Below, in pieces: positions 15,318-22,468 of a stretch of DNA of 64,000 nt. Origin of the DNA: Actinoplanes sp. NBRC 103695 (GTDB lineage Bacteria > Actinomycetota > Actinomycetes > Mycobacteriales > Micromonosporaceae); contig NZ_BSTL01000012.1 of NCBI RefSeq assembly GCF_030269485.1, positions 248,001-312,000 on the forward strand, given 5' to 3'. Below the pieces are notes generated by a model, which saw nothing but the letters and a program-made list of their open reading frames with translations, made no database searches and was not told the origin of the DNA. The first letter of the stretch is position 1. The number at the start of each line of letters is the position of its first letter. The position numbers and the translations under genes are program-made.

Positions 15318-16043
15318 ATGGCACGTCCCGACGGCCGCGAGCCCGGCCAACTGCGTCCCGTGACCCTGACCCGCCGGTGGAGCATCCACCCGGAGGGCTC
15401 GGTGCTCGTGGAGTTCGGCAACACCCGTGTGCTGTGCACCGCGTCGGTCACCGAGGGGGTGCCGCGCTGGCGCAAGGGCTCCGGCCTGGGCTGGGTGACG
15501 GCGGAGTACGCGATGCTCCCGCGCGCCACCAACACCCGCGGCGACCGGGAGAGTGTCAAGGGCAAGGTCGGCGGGCGTACGCAGGAGATCTCCCGTCTGA
15601 TCGGGCGCAGCCTGCGGGCGAGCATCGACCTCAAGGCGCTGGGCGAGAACTCGATCGTCCTGGACTGCGACGTGCTCCAGGCCGACGGCGGCACCCGGAC
15701 CGCGGCGATCACCGGGGCGTACGTCGCCCTGCACGACGCGGTGACCTGGCTGTCCGGCCGCAAGTCGCTGGCCGGCAAGGTGGAGGCCGTCATGCGGAAA
15801 TCGGTGCAGGCGGTCAGCGTCGGCATCATCGACGGCGAGGCCCGCACCGACCTGATGTACCTGGAGGACGTGGCCGCCGAGGTCGACATGAACATCGTCT
15901 GCACCGGCGACGGTGACTTCGTCGAGGTCCAGGGCACCGGCGAGGCCAACGTCTTCGACCGCGCCCAGCTCGACGCGCTCCTCGACCTCGGCGTCGCGGG
16001 CTGCGCGGAGCTGGCGCTGGCCCAGCAGAAGGCGCTGTCATGA
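15318..16043 (+). CDS. rph: Ribonuclease PH
   Basis: It is a phosphorolytic 3'-5' exoribonuclease that trims tRNA 3' ends. The protein has 241 residues. Family features are the N-terminal MARPDGREPGQLRPVTLTRRWSIHPEGS, the phosphate-binding region RGDRESVKGKVGGRTQEISRLIGRSLR, and LDCDVLQADGGTRTAAITGA. Its stop overlaps the ATG of a 30-codon ORF (ATGA), which in turn overlaps rdgB, so rph and rdgB are translationally linked. The same pair is adjacent in mycobacteria. Confidence 0.96.
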   Translation: MARPDGREPGQLRPVTLTRRWSIHPEGSVLVEFGNTRVLCTASVTEGVPRWRKGSGLGWVTAEYAMLPRATNTRGDRESVKGKVGGRTQEISRLIGRSLRASIDLKALGENSIVLDCDVLQADGGTRTAAITGAYVALHDAVTWLSGRKSLAGKVEAVMRKSVQAVSVGIIDGEARTDLMYLEDVAAEVDMNIVCTGDGDFVEVQGTGEANVFDRAQLDALLDLGVAGCAELALAQQKALS

Positions 16044-16132
16044 CCGACCGCACCGAGCACGACGGCACAGCGGAGCGCGCACGGCGCGCGCAGGGCCAGG
16101 AGCGCATGACGAAGATGGGACGGGCGTCGTGA
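16040..16132 (+). CDS. 30-residue ORF linking rph and rdgB
   Basis: The ATG at 16040 overlaps the rph stop (ATGA), and its own stop TGA at 16130 overlaps the rdgB GTG (GTGA). The peptide is basic and polar (MTDRTEHDGTAERARRAQGQ...). It has no recognisable domain. It may be a real small protein or just a reading frame that keeps ribosomes moving from rph to rdgB. The perfect overlap at both ends is the only support. Confidence 0.45.
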   Translation: MTDRTEHDGTAERARRAQGQERMTKMGRAS

Positions 16133-16737
16133 CCAAGCTGCTGCTCGCCACGGCGAACCAGAAGAAGCTGGTGGAACTCCAGCGCATCCTGGACGCGGCA
16201 CTCGGCAAGTCCCGGGTCCAGCTGGTCGGCCTGGGCGACTTCGAGGGCTATCCGGACGTACCCGAGACGGGTTTGACCTTTGGCGAAAACGCTCTGATCA
16301 AGGCGCGTGAGGGCGCGAAGCGGACCGGTCTGCCCACCGTGGCCGACGACTCCGGCATCGCGATCGACGCGCTCAACGGCATGCCCGGCGTGTTCAGCGC
16401 ACGGTGGTCCGGCGGGCACGGCGACGACGACGCCAACCTCGACCTGGTGCTGGCCCAGATCAGCGACGTCGCCGACGAGCACCGCGGCGGCGCCTTCGTC
16501 TGCGCGGCCGCGCTGGTCCTGCCGAACGGTCGCGAGCACCTGGTCGAGGGCCGCCAGGCCGGCCGCATCCTGCGCGCCCGCCGCGGCGACGGCGGCTTCG
16601 GCTACGACCCGATCTTCCTCGGCGACGGTCAGGAGCGGACCAACGCCGAGCTCAGCCCGGCCGAGAAGGACGCGATCAGCCACCGCGGCAAGGCGTTCCG
16701 CGAGCTGGCCAAGGTCGTCGCCAAGGAACTCCGCTAA
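16129..16737 (+). CDS. rdgB: dITP/XTP pyrophosphatase (RdgB/HAM1)
   Basis: It hydrolyses non-canonical purine triphosphates (dITP, XTP) to keep them out of DNA and RNA. The protein has 202 residues, with KLLLATANQKKLVELQRIL at the N-terminus, the FGENALIKAREGAKRTGLPTVADDSG substrate and metal region, and GGFGYDPIFL near the C-terminus. It starts with a GTG at 16129 that overlaps the small ORF stop. Confidence 0.95.
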   Translation: MTKLLLATANQKKLVELQRILDAALGKSRVQLVGLGDFEGYPDVPETGLTFGENALIKAREGAKRTGLPTVADDSGIAIDALNGMPGVFSARWSGGHGDDDANLDLVLAQISDVADEHRGGAFVCAAALVLPNGREHLVEGRQAGRILRARRGDGGFGYDPIFLGDGQERTNAELSPAEKDAISHRGKAFRELAKVVAKELR

Positions 16738-16837
16738 CCCGCTCTCCCGGATTCGTGCCGGACCCCACCACCGGAGCATCGGTGGCCGACGATCCCTCGG
16801 CAGGATCGGTGGCCTACGGGGGGACGGGGAGATGGGC

Positions 16838-17227
16838 GTGGAGAACATCGTGCGGGCAGCCGGCGTACTGGCCATGGGGGTGGCCGTCGGCGTGCAGGTG
16901 GGGGCAGCGATTCTCGGAACGCCCGCGGTGGCGACGGACCAGGGTTGTGCCGGGTCCGTCGCCGTCGCACCGCAGCAACGGGGGACGGTGGGCCGGACCG
17001 TCGAGGTGGGCCGGTCCGCCGTCACGCTGGAGTTCGTCAAGGTCGGCGGCGGCGTCTACGGATTCGCCCGCGGTGGCCAGGCGTGGCTCGACCGGTCCGA
17101 CACCGGCGGCGCGAGCTGGGAACGCTGCGGCCCCCTGGCGGCGGTGCGGGCCACCGATGACCCTCAGCGCCTGCTGCGAGCCTGCGGGCGCGTCGACGGC
17201 GTCGAGGCGTGTACCGAGCCTTTCTAG
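16838..17227 (+). CDS. Small secreted protein with four cysteines, unknown
   Basis: The protein has about 129 residues. Its N-terminal hydrophobic segment (IVRAAGVLAMGVAVGVQVGAAI) acts as signal peptide or membrane anchor. The mature part has Cys in DQGCAG, WERCGP, LRACGRV and EACTEPF, two likely disulfides. I chose the GTG at 16838 because GGGGAG lies 6 nt upstream; the ATG at 16832 abuts that site. No family is recognised. The stop overlaps the convergent hutH stop by 4 bases. Confidence 0.65.
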   Translation: MENIVRAAGVLAMGVAVGVQVGAAILGTPAVATDQGCAGSVAVAPQQRGTVGRTVEVGRSAVTLEFVKVGGGVYGFARGGQAWLDRSDTGGASWERCGPLAAVRATDDPQRLLRACGRVDGVEACTEPF

Positions 17228-18759
17228 CCGAGTGCGCCGATCGCCGACTCGATGTCGGCGCGCAGGGCTCGGCTCGCGATCACCGCACGGGCCTCCTCCA
17301 GCACCGGCGCCAGGAAGCGGTCCGGTCCGGGCTCCCCGGCGAACGGTGTGACCGCGGCGACCGCCGCGCGGCCGGCCGGGGACGGGACCAGCGGGGCGCG
17401 CAGCTGGATGCCGCGTACGCCGGAGAGCAGCTCGACCGCGAGCAGGCTGGTCAGGTTGTCCAGGACGGTGCGCAGTTTCTTGGTCGCGGACCAGCCCATC
17501 GAGACGTGGTCCTCCTGCATGCCGCTGGTGGGCAGCGAGTCGACCGAGGCGGGCGCGGCCAGGCGGCGGTTCTCGGCGACGATGCCGGCCGCGGTGTACT
17601 GCGCGATCATCAGGCCGGAGTTGACGCCCGCGTCGGGGGACAGGAAGGGCGGCAGGTCACGGTTGCGGGTCACGTCGAGCAGGCGGTCGACGCGGCGCTC
17701 GGCGATCGCGCCCACCTCGGCGGCGGCGATGGCCAGGAAGTCGGCGGCGAAGCCGAGCGGTGCGCCGTGGAAGTTGCCGGTCGACTCGACCCGGCCGTCG
17801 CGCAGCACGACCGGGTTGTCCACGACCGACCCGAGTTCCCGGCCGGCGACCTCGATGACGAAGCCGAGGGTGTCGCGGGCGGCGCCGGCCACCTGCGGGG
17901 CGCATCGCATCGAGTACGCGTCCTGCACCGCGTGCGCCAGGTCGTCGCGATGCGAATCCATGATGGACGAGCCCTGGAGCAGCCGGTGGATGTTCGCGGC
18001 CGACGCCGTCTGGCCGGGGTGCGGCCGGATCGCGTGCAGCTCGGGCAGGAACGGCCGCTCCGACCCGAGCATCGCCTCGATGGAGAGGGCCGCGGTCACG
18101 TCGGCCATGGTGAACAGGTGCGCCGCGTCGTCGATCGCGAGCAGCAGCATGCCGAGCATGCCGTCGGTGCCGTTGATCAGGGCCAGGCCCTCCTTGGCGG
18201 CGAGGTCGAGCGGCTCGATGCCGGCGGCGTGCAGAGCCTCGGAGGCGGCTGCCCGGGCACCGTCCTTGCCGAGCACCCAGCCCTCGCCGAGCAGCACCAG
18301 CGCGCAGTGGGCCAGCGCCGCCAGGTCACCGGACGCGCCCAGCGAGCCGTGTTCCGGCACCCACGGCGTGATGTCCGCGTTCAGCAGATCCACCAGGCCG
18401 CGGGCCAGTTCCGGGCGTACGCCGGACAGGCCGAGCGCCAGCGACCGCACCCGCAGCAGCATCATCGCCCGCACCACCTCGCGTGGCATCGGAGCGCCGA
18501 TGCCCGCGGCGTGCGAGCGGATCAGAGCGTGTTGCAGTTCGGCCCGCCGCGACGGCGCGATCGACGTGTTGGCCAGCGCGCCGAATCCGGTCGACACGCC
18601 GTAGACCGGCCGGCCGGACGCCTCGATGCCGTCGACGATCGCGCGGCTGGCGGCCATCGAGGCGATGGTCTCGTCGGCGATCTCGACCCGGGCGCGGCCG
18701 CGGGCCACGGCGAGGACGTCGGCGGCGGTGACGCCGGTGGGCTGAACGACGACGGTCAT
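17224..18759 (-). CDS. hutH: Histidine ammonia-lyase
   Basis: It converts L-histidine to urocanate, the first step of histidine use. The protein has 511 residues, the normal length. The MIO cofactor triad Ala142-Ser143-Gly144 is in GSLGASGDLAAL, and the catalytic Tyr is in PVYGVSTGFGALA near residue 53. It is the last gene of a leftward hut operon. Its start region (MTVVVQPTGVTA) is copied twice upstream in a 62-bp tandem repeat, so three in-line start codons exist; only the one at 18759 opens the full gene. Confidence 0.96.
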   Translation of the reverse strand: MTVVVQPTGVTAADVLAVARGRARVEIADETIASMAASRAIVDGIEASGRPVYGVSTGFGALANTSIAPSRRAELQHALIRSHAAGIGAPMPREVVRAMMLLRVRSLALGLSGVRPELARGLVDLLNADITPWVPEHGSLGASGDLAALAHCALVLLGEGWVLGKDGARAAASEALHAAGIEPLDLAAKEGLALINGTDGMLGMLLLAIDDAAHLFTMADVTAALSIEAMLGSERPFLPELHAIRPHPGQTASAANIHRLLQGSSIMDSHRDDLAHAVQDAYSMRCAPQVAGAARDTLGFVIEVAGRELGSVVDNPVVLRDGRVESTGNFHGAPLGFAADFLAIAAAEVGAIAERRVDRLLDVTRNRDLPPFLSPDAGVNSGLMIAQYTAAGIVAENRRLAAPASVDSLPTSGMQEDHVSMGWSATKKLRTVLDNLTSLLAVELLSGVRGIQLRAPLVPSPAGRAAVAAVTPFAGEPGPDRFLAPVLEEARAVIASRALRADIESAIGALG

Positions 18760-18821
18760 GACGCGACCCCGTGGCGCAGGAGGTCGGCGGTGACGCCGGT
18801 GGGCTGAACGACGACGGTCAT
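18756..18821 (-). CDS. 21-residue mini-ORF, repeat unit 2
   Basis: It encodes a 21-residue peptide identical to the next mini-ORF: the first 12 residues of HutH (MTVVVQPTGVTA) followed by DLLRHGVAS. The start overlaps the stop of mini-ORF 1 and its stop overlaps the hutH ATG, both as ATGA. It may only serve to pass ribosomes from hutI to hutH. Translation is likely because of the coupling; function is unknown. Confidence 0.5.
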   Translation of the reverse strand: MTVVVQPTGVTADLLRHGVAS

Positions 18822-18883
18822 GACGCGACCCCGTGGCGCAGGAGGTCGGCGGTGACGCCGGTGGGCTGAACGACGACGGTCAT
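18818..18883 (-). CDS. 21-residue mini-ORF, repeat unit 1
   Basis: This is the first of two identical chained mini-ORFs. Its ATG overlaps the hutI TGA (CTATGACC), exactly where the hutH start would be in an unduplicated operon. It begins with the HutH N-terminus and ends with a HutI-like tail. See the repeat entry for the structure. Confidence 0.5.
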   Translation of the reverse strand: MTVVVQPTGVTADLLRHGVAS

Positions 18884-20034
18884 AGCGGGACTCCGTGGTG
18901 CAGAACGGTGCGGATCAGTGGCACGCCCGGCCGGTAGGCCAGGTGCAGGTAGGACGGCGCGTCCAGGACGGCCAGGTCGGCACGGGCGCCGACGCGCAGG
19001 TGGCCGATGTCGTCGCGGCGCAGGGCACGCGCGCCGCCGGCGGTGGCCGACCACAGGGCCTCGGCCGGCGTCATGCGCATCTCGCGGACGGCCAGGGCGA
19101 GACAGAAGGGCATGGATGACGTGTACGACGAGCCGGGGTTGCAGTCGGTCGCCAGCGCCACGGTCACGCCCGCCTCCAGCAGCCGCCGGGCGTCCGGGTA
19201 GGGCGAGCGGGTGGAGAACTCGGCGCCGGGCAGCAGCGTGGCAACGGTGTCGCCGCTCGCCAGCGCGTCGACGTCGGCCGCGTCCAGGTGCGTGCAGTGG
19301 TCCGCGCTGGCGGCTTTCAATTCCACGGCTATGCGTACGCCGGGTCCGTGCTGAAGCTGGTTCGCATGGATGCGGGGCAGCAGGCCGGCGGCGAGGCCCG
19401 CGGTCAGGATCGCGCGCGACTGCTCGCCGGTGAACGCGCCCCGATCGCAGAACACGTCGATCCACCGCGCGTGGGGTGCGGCGGCCGCCAGCATCTCGCC
19501 GGTGACCAGCGCGACGTAGTCGTCCGGGTCGCCGTCCGGGACCAGATGCGCGCCCAGGAAGGTGGTCTCCTCGGTGAGCTCGGCGGCGATGCGCAGGCTG
19601 CGGGCCTCGTCGGCGACGCTCAGGCCGTACCCACTCTTGATCTCGATCGTGGTCGTGCCCTGCCGCCGCGCCTCGGTGACCAGGCGAGAGGCGTTGGCGC
19701 GGAGGTCGTCGTCGGTCGCGGCGCGGGTCGCGGCCACGGTCGTGCGGATTCCACCACCGGTGTACGGGCGGCCGGCCATCCGCGCGGCGAACTCGGCGGC
19801 CCGGTCCCCGGCGAACACCAGGTGCGCGTGGCTGTCCACGAAGCCGGGGATGACCGCCGCGCCACCGGCGTCGATCCGCTCGTCGGCGGAGGGCGCGTCC
19901 GACGCCGAGCCGACCCAGGCGACGCGGCCGTCCTCGGCGAGCAGGGCGGCGTTCGTGCGTGGCGGCCCGTCGTGCGTGGTGAGCTCGCCGATGTTGTCGA
20001 TCAGGATGCTGCTCGTGCCGCTCTTGTCGGTCAT
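18880..20034 (-). CDS. hutI: Imidazolonepropionase
   Basis: It hydrolyses imidazolone-5-propionate to N-formimino-L-glutamate. The protein has 384 residues of the amidohydrolase superfamily. It shows the metal pair HAH in GFVDSHAHLVFAGDRAAEF, EIKSGYGLS, HANQL, DHCTHL and ATDCNPGSS, all typical of HutI. The ATG at 20034 overlaps the hutF stop (ATGA), and its stop overlaps the first mini-ORF. Confidence 0.95.
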   Translation of the reverse strand: MTDKSGTSSILIDNIGELTTHDGPPRTNAALLAEDGRVAWVGSASDAPSADERIDAGGAAVIPGFVDSHAHLVFAGDRAAEFAARMAGRPYTGGGIRTTVAATRAATDDDLRANASRLVTEARRQGTTTIEIKSGYGLSVADEARSLRIAAELTEETTFLGAHLVPDGDPDDYVALVTGEMLAAAAPHARWIDVFCDRGAFTGEQSRAILTAGLAAGLLPRIHANQLQHGPGVRIAVELKAASADHCTHLDAADVDALASGDTVATLLPGAEFSTRSPYPDARRLLEAGVTVALATDCNPGSSYTSSMPFCLALAVREMRMTPAEALWSATAGGARALRRDDIGHLRVGARADLAVLDAPSYLHLAYRPGVPLIRTVLHHGVPL

Positions 20035-21299
20035 GCCGGGATCGCCTCCCCCAGTTCGGCCGCCACGTCGAGCTCGAGGTGCCGGCCGTCCGCCACGATC
20101 AGCCGGCCGTCCGCGATCACGGTCGTGATGTCGGCGGCGGTGGCGGCCAGGATCGCCTGGGCCGGATCGGTGCCCGCCGTGCGTACCGACGTCAGGGAGA
20201 GGGCGACCAGGTCGGCGCGCATGCCGACGGCGATCTCGCCCGCGTCGTCCCAGCCGATCGCCGCATGGTTGGTGGCCGCCGCGAGCAACTCGGCCACGGT
20301 GAAGTGGCCGCGCCTCTCGGTGGCCAGCCGCTCGTTCATCTCCACGCCGCGCATCTCCTCGAAGACGTCGATCACGGCGTGGCTGTCGCTGCCGAGGGAG
20401 AGCCCGGTCAGGGCGCGGGCGGGGCCGATCCCGTCGGCGAGGTCCCGTTCGGTGGTGGGACACAGGCACACGCCGGTCCCGGACAGCGCCCCGACATCGC
20501 CGTCGGTGAGATGCGTGGCGTGCACGACAGTGGTGCCGGGGCCGAGGATCCCGTTGCGGCGCAACAACTCGGTCGGCGTGCAGCCGTGGACGGCCTGGCA
20601 CTGCTCGTTCTCGGCGCGTTGCTCGGACAGGTGCACGTGCAGCGGAGCCCGGCCGGCCAACGCGGCCAGCTCGCGCTCCGGCACGGCACGGACCGAGTGT
20701 GCCGCGGCGCCGATCCGTGCGTGGGGCAACGGTTTCAGCGCCGTCACGCGGTCGATCCAGGCATCGGCCGTGCCGTCGCTGAACCGGCGCTGCACACCCT
20801 CCGGAGGCTTACCATCCACACTGGACGTCAGATAGAGCGTGTCCAGCAGGGTGATCCGGATGCCGGCGTCCGCGGCGGCCGCGATGAGCGCCTCGCCCAT
20901 CGCGTTCGGATCGGCGTAACGGCCGCCGGTCGGCGTGTGGTGCAGGTAGTGGAACTCGCCGACCGCGGTGATCCCGGCCATCGCCATCTCGCCGTAGACC
21001 GCCCGCGCCAGCCGGTGGTAGCCGTCCGGGTCGAGCGAGCCGGCCACCTCGTACATCCGGTCGCGCCAGGTCCAGAAGCTGCCGCGACCGCTGTGCGTGC
21101 GGCCACGCAGAGCCCGGTGGAAGGCGTGCGAGTGCACGTTGGCGAAGCTGGGCAGGACCAGGCCGGGCAGCTTGTTCGCATCGCCTCGCGGCGAACCGGG
21201 CGTCACGGATGCGAACCGGCCGTCCACGATCTCGATCAGGACGTCGTCCTCGATCACGCCGCCGACGAGCGCGTGCGCGGCGTGCCACTTGAAGCTCAC
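20031..21299 (-). CDS. hutF: Formimidoylglutamate deiminase
   Basis: It deiminates N-formimino-L-glutamate to N-formyl-L-glutamate and ammonia. The protein has 422 residues. The metal site is NVHSHAFHRALRGR, followed by the HutF-type WTWRDRMYEVA, HVHLSEQRAENEQC, VHATHL and LGSDSHAVIDVFEEMR. A GTG at 21299 overlaps the upstream amidohydrolase stop as GTGA. The presence of HutF rather than a formimidoylglutamase implies the five-step route through N-formylglutamate. Confidence 0.95.
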   Translation of the reverse strand: MSFKWHAAHALVGGVIEDDVLIEIVDGRFASVTPGSPRGDANKLPGLVLPSFANVHSHAFHRALRGRTHSGRGSFWTWRDRMYEVAGSLDPDGYHRLARAVYGEMAMAGITAVGEFHYLHHTPTGGRYADPNAMGEALIAAAADAGIRITLLDTLYLTSSVDGKPPEGVQRRFSDGTADAWIDRVTALKPLPHARIGAAAHSVRAVPERELAALAGRAPLHVHLSEQRAENEQCQAVHGCTPTELLRRNGILGPGTTVVHATHLTDGDVGALSGTGVCLCPTTERDLADGIGPARALTGLSLGSDSHAVIDVFEEMRGVEMNERLATERRGHFTVAELLAAATNHAAIGWDDAGEIAVGMRADLVALSLTSVRTAGTDPAQAILAATAADITTVIADGRLIVADGRHLELDVAAELGEAIPA

Positions 21300-22468
21300 G
21301 TCAACTCCTCCGCCGCCGGGGCGCGCGTGAGCTCCTCCAGCACCGCGGCGAGCGCGTCCACCCCGGCCTCGCAGTCGGCGTCGGTCGCGTGCTCGGCGGG
21401 GGAGTGCGACACCCCGGTCGGGTTCCGGACGAAGAGCATCGCGGTCGGCACGTGCGCGGACAACACCCCGGCGTCGTGGCCGGCGCCGGTCGGCAGGATC
21501 GGCGCGCCGTCGAGGATGGCCGAGAGGCGCAGCGCCAGCGGGCTGTCGAAGGCTACTTCGGCCGTGACCGACTCGGCCGTCACCGACACCTCGGTGCCGT
21601 CCCGGCCGGCGCGATCCTCCGCCCGCTTCGTCACCGCGGCCACCAGAGCATCCAACGTGGACTCGTCGGCGGCCCGGGCGTCGAGCCAGCCGGTCACCAG
21701 GGACGGGATCGCGTTGGTGGCATTGGGTTCCACCGATACCCGGCCCATCGTGGCGTGGGCGCCGGACAGGCGCGCCTCCTTGTTCGCGGCCAGCACCGTG
21801 TACGCGTACGTCAGCATCGGATCCCGACGGTCCGCCATGCGCGTGGTCCCGGCGTGGTCGGCGCTGCCCCGGAAGTCCAGCCGCCACCGCCCGTGCGGCC
21901 AGATCGCGCCGGCCACCCCGACCGGGACCTCGAGGGCGCGGCCCTGCTCGATGTGCAGCTCGACCACGGCCCTGACCTTGTTCAACGCGCGTTCTCCGGT
22001 GGGCCGGCCGCCCAGCGCCTGCCCGAAGGTGATCCCGTCCCGATCGCACAGCGCCGCCGCCCGGTCCACCGGGATCGCGCCGGTCAGCAGCCGCGACCCC
22101 AGGCACGGCACGCCGAAGCGGCCACCCTCCTCCTCGCAGAACGCCACCACGGCCACGTTGCGGCCGGGCGGGAGCCGGTCCACCGCCAGGAACGCGGACA
22201 CGATGCCGAGCGGCCCGTCGTAGCCGCCGCCGTAGGGCACCGAGTCGAAGTGCGAGCCGGTCAGCACCACGCCGTCCGCCCACGGTTCGCCGCACCACGC
22301 GAACAGGTTGCCGTTCCCGTCCTCGGTGACCGTCATGTCGCGGCGGAACGCCTGATTGCGGAACCAGTCCCGCAGGACGAGTTCCGCCTCGCCCAGGGCG
22401 TACCGGAGATATCCCTTGTCGGTCAGGCCGATCGGCGCGATCTCGGCCCACAGCTCGGCGAAGCTCAC
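21296..22468 (-). CDS. M20-family amidohydrolase (allantoate amidohydrolase-like), probable N-formylglutamate hydrolase
   Basis: The protein has 390 residues of the M20/carbamoylase family. Metal-site segments are visible: TGSHFDSVPYGGGYDGPLG, FCEEEGGRFGVPCLGS, ELHIEQG and the C-terminal GVSHSP. Annotation pipelines usually call this allantoate amidohydrolase. In this operon every Hut step is present except hydrolysis of N-formylglutamate, so I infer that this enzyme does that step. The same order (hutI, hutF, M20, hutU) is known to me from Streptomyces. It is coupled by GTGA overlaps on both sides. Confidence 0.85.
   Translation of the reverse strand: MSFAELWAEIAPIGLTDKGYLRYALGEAELVLRDWFRNQAFRRDMTVTEDGNGNLFAWCGEPWADGVVLTGSHFDSVPYGGGYDGPLGIVSAFLAVDRLPPGRNVAVVAFCEEEGGRFGVPCLGSRLLTGAIPVDRAAALCDRDGITFGQALGGRPTGERALNKVRAVVELHIEQGRALEVPVGVAGAIWPHGRWRLDFRGSADHAGTTRMADRRDPMLTYAYTVLAANKEARLSGAHATMGRVSVEPNATNAIPSLVTGWLDARAADESTLDALVAAVTKRAEDRAGRDGTEVSVTAESVTAEVAFDSPLALRLSAILDGAPILPTGAGHDAGVLSAHVPTAMLFVRNPTGVSHSPAEHATDADCEAGVDALAAVLEELTRAPAAEELT

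Larger units (their letters stand above)
18728..18883 (-). repeat. 62-bp tandem triplication at the hutI-hutH junction
   Basis: The 32 bases containing the hutH start codon occur at 18728-18759, 18790-18821 and 18852-18883, exactly 62 bases apart. The 30 bases between them are identical (18760-18789, 18822-18851). Each repeat unit runs ATG ... TGA with the next ATG overlapping as ATGA. The tail of each unit (LLRHGVAS) resembles the C-terminus of HutI (VLHHGVPL), so the unit looks like a fused copy of the hutI end and hutH beginning. Confidence 0.95.

Noticed and set aside
20079..22223. 714-codon frame on the plus strand across hutF and the M20 gene
   Set aside because: Antisense shadow; the minus-strand products carry full enzyme signatures and coupled starts.
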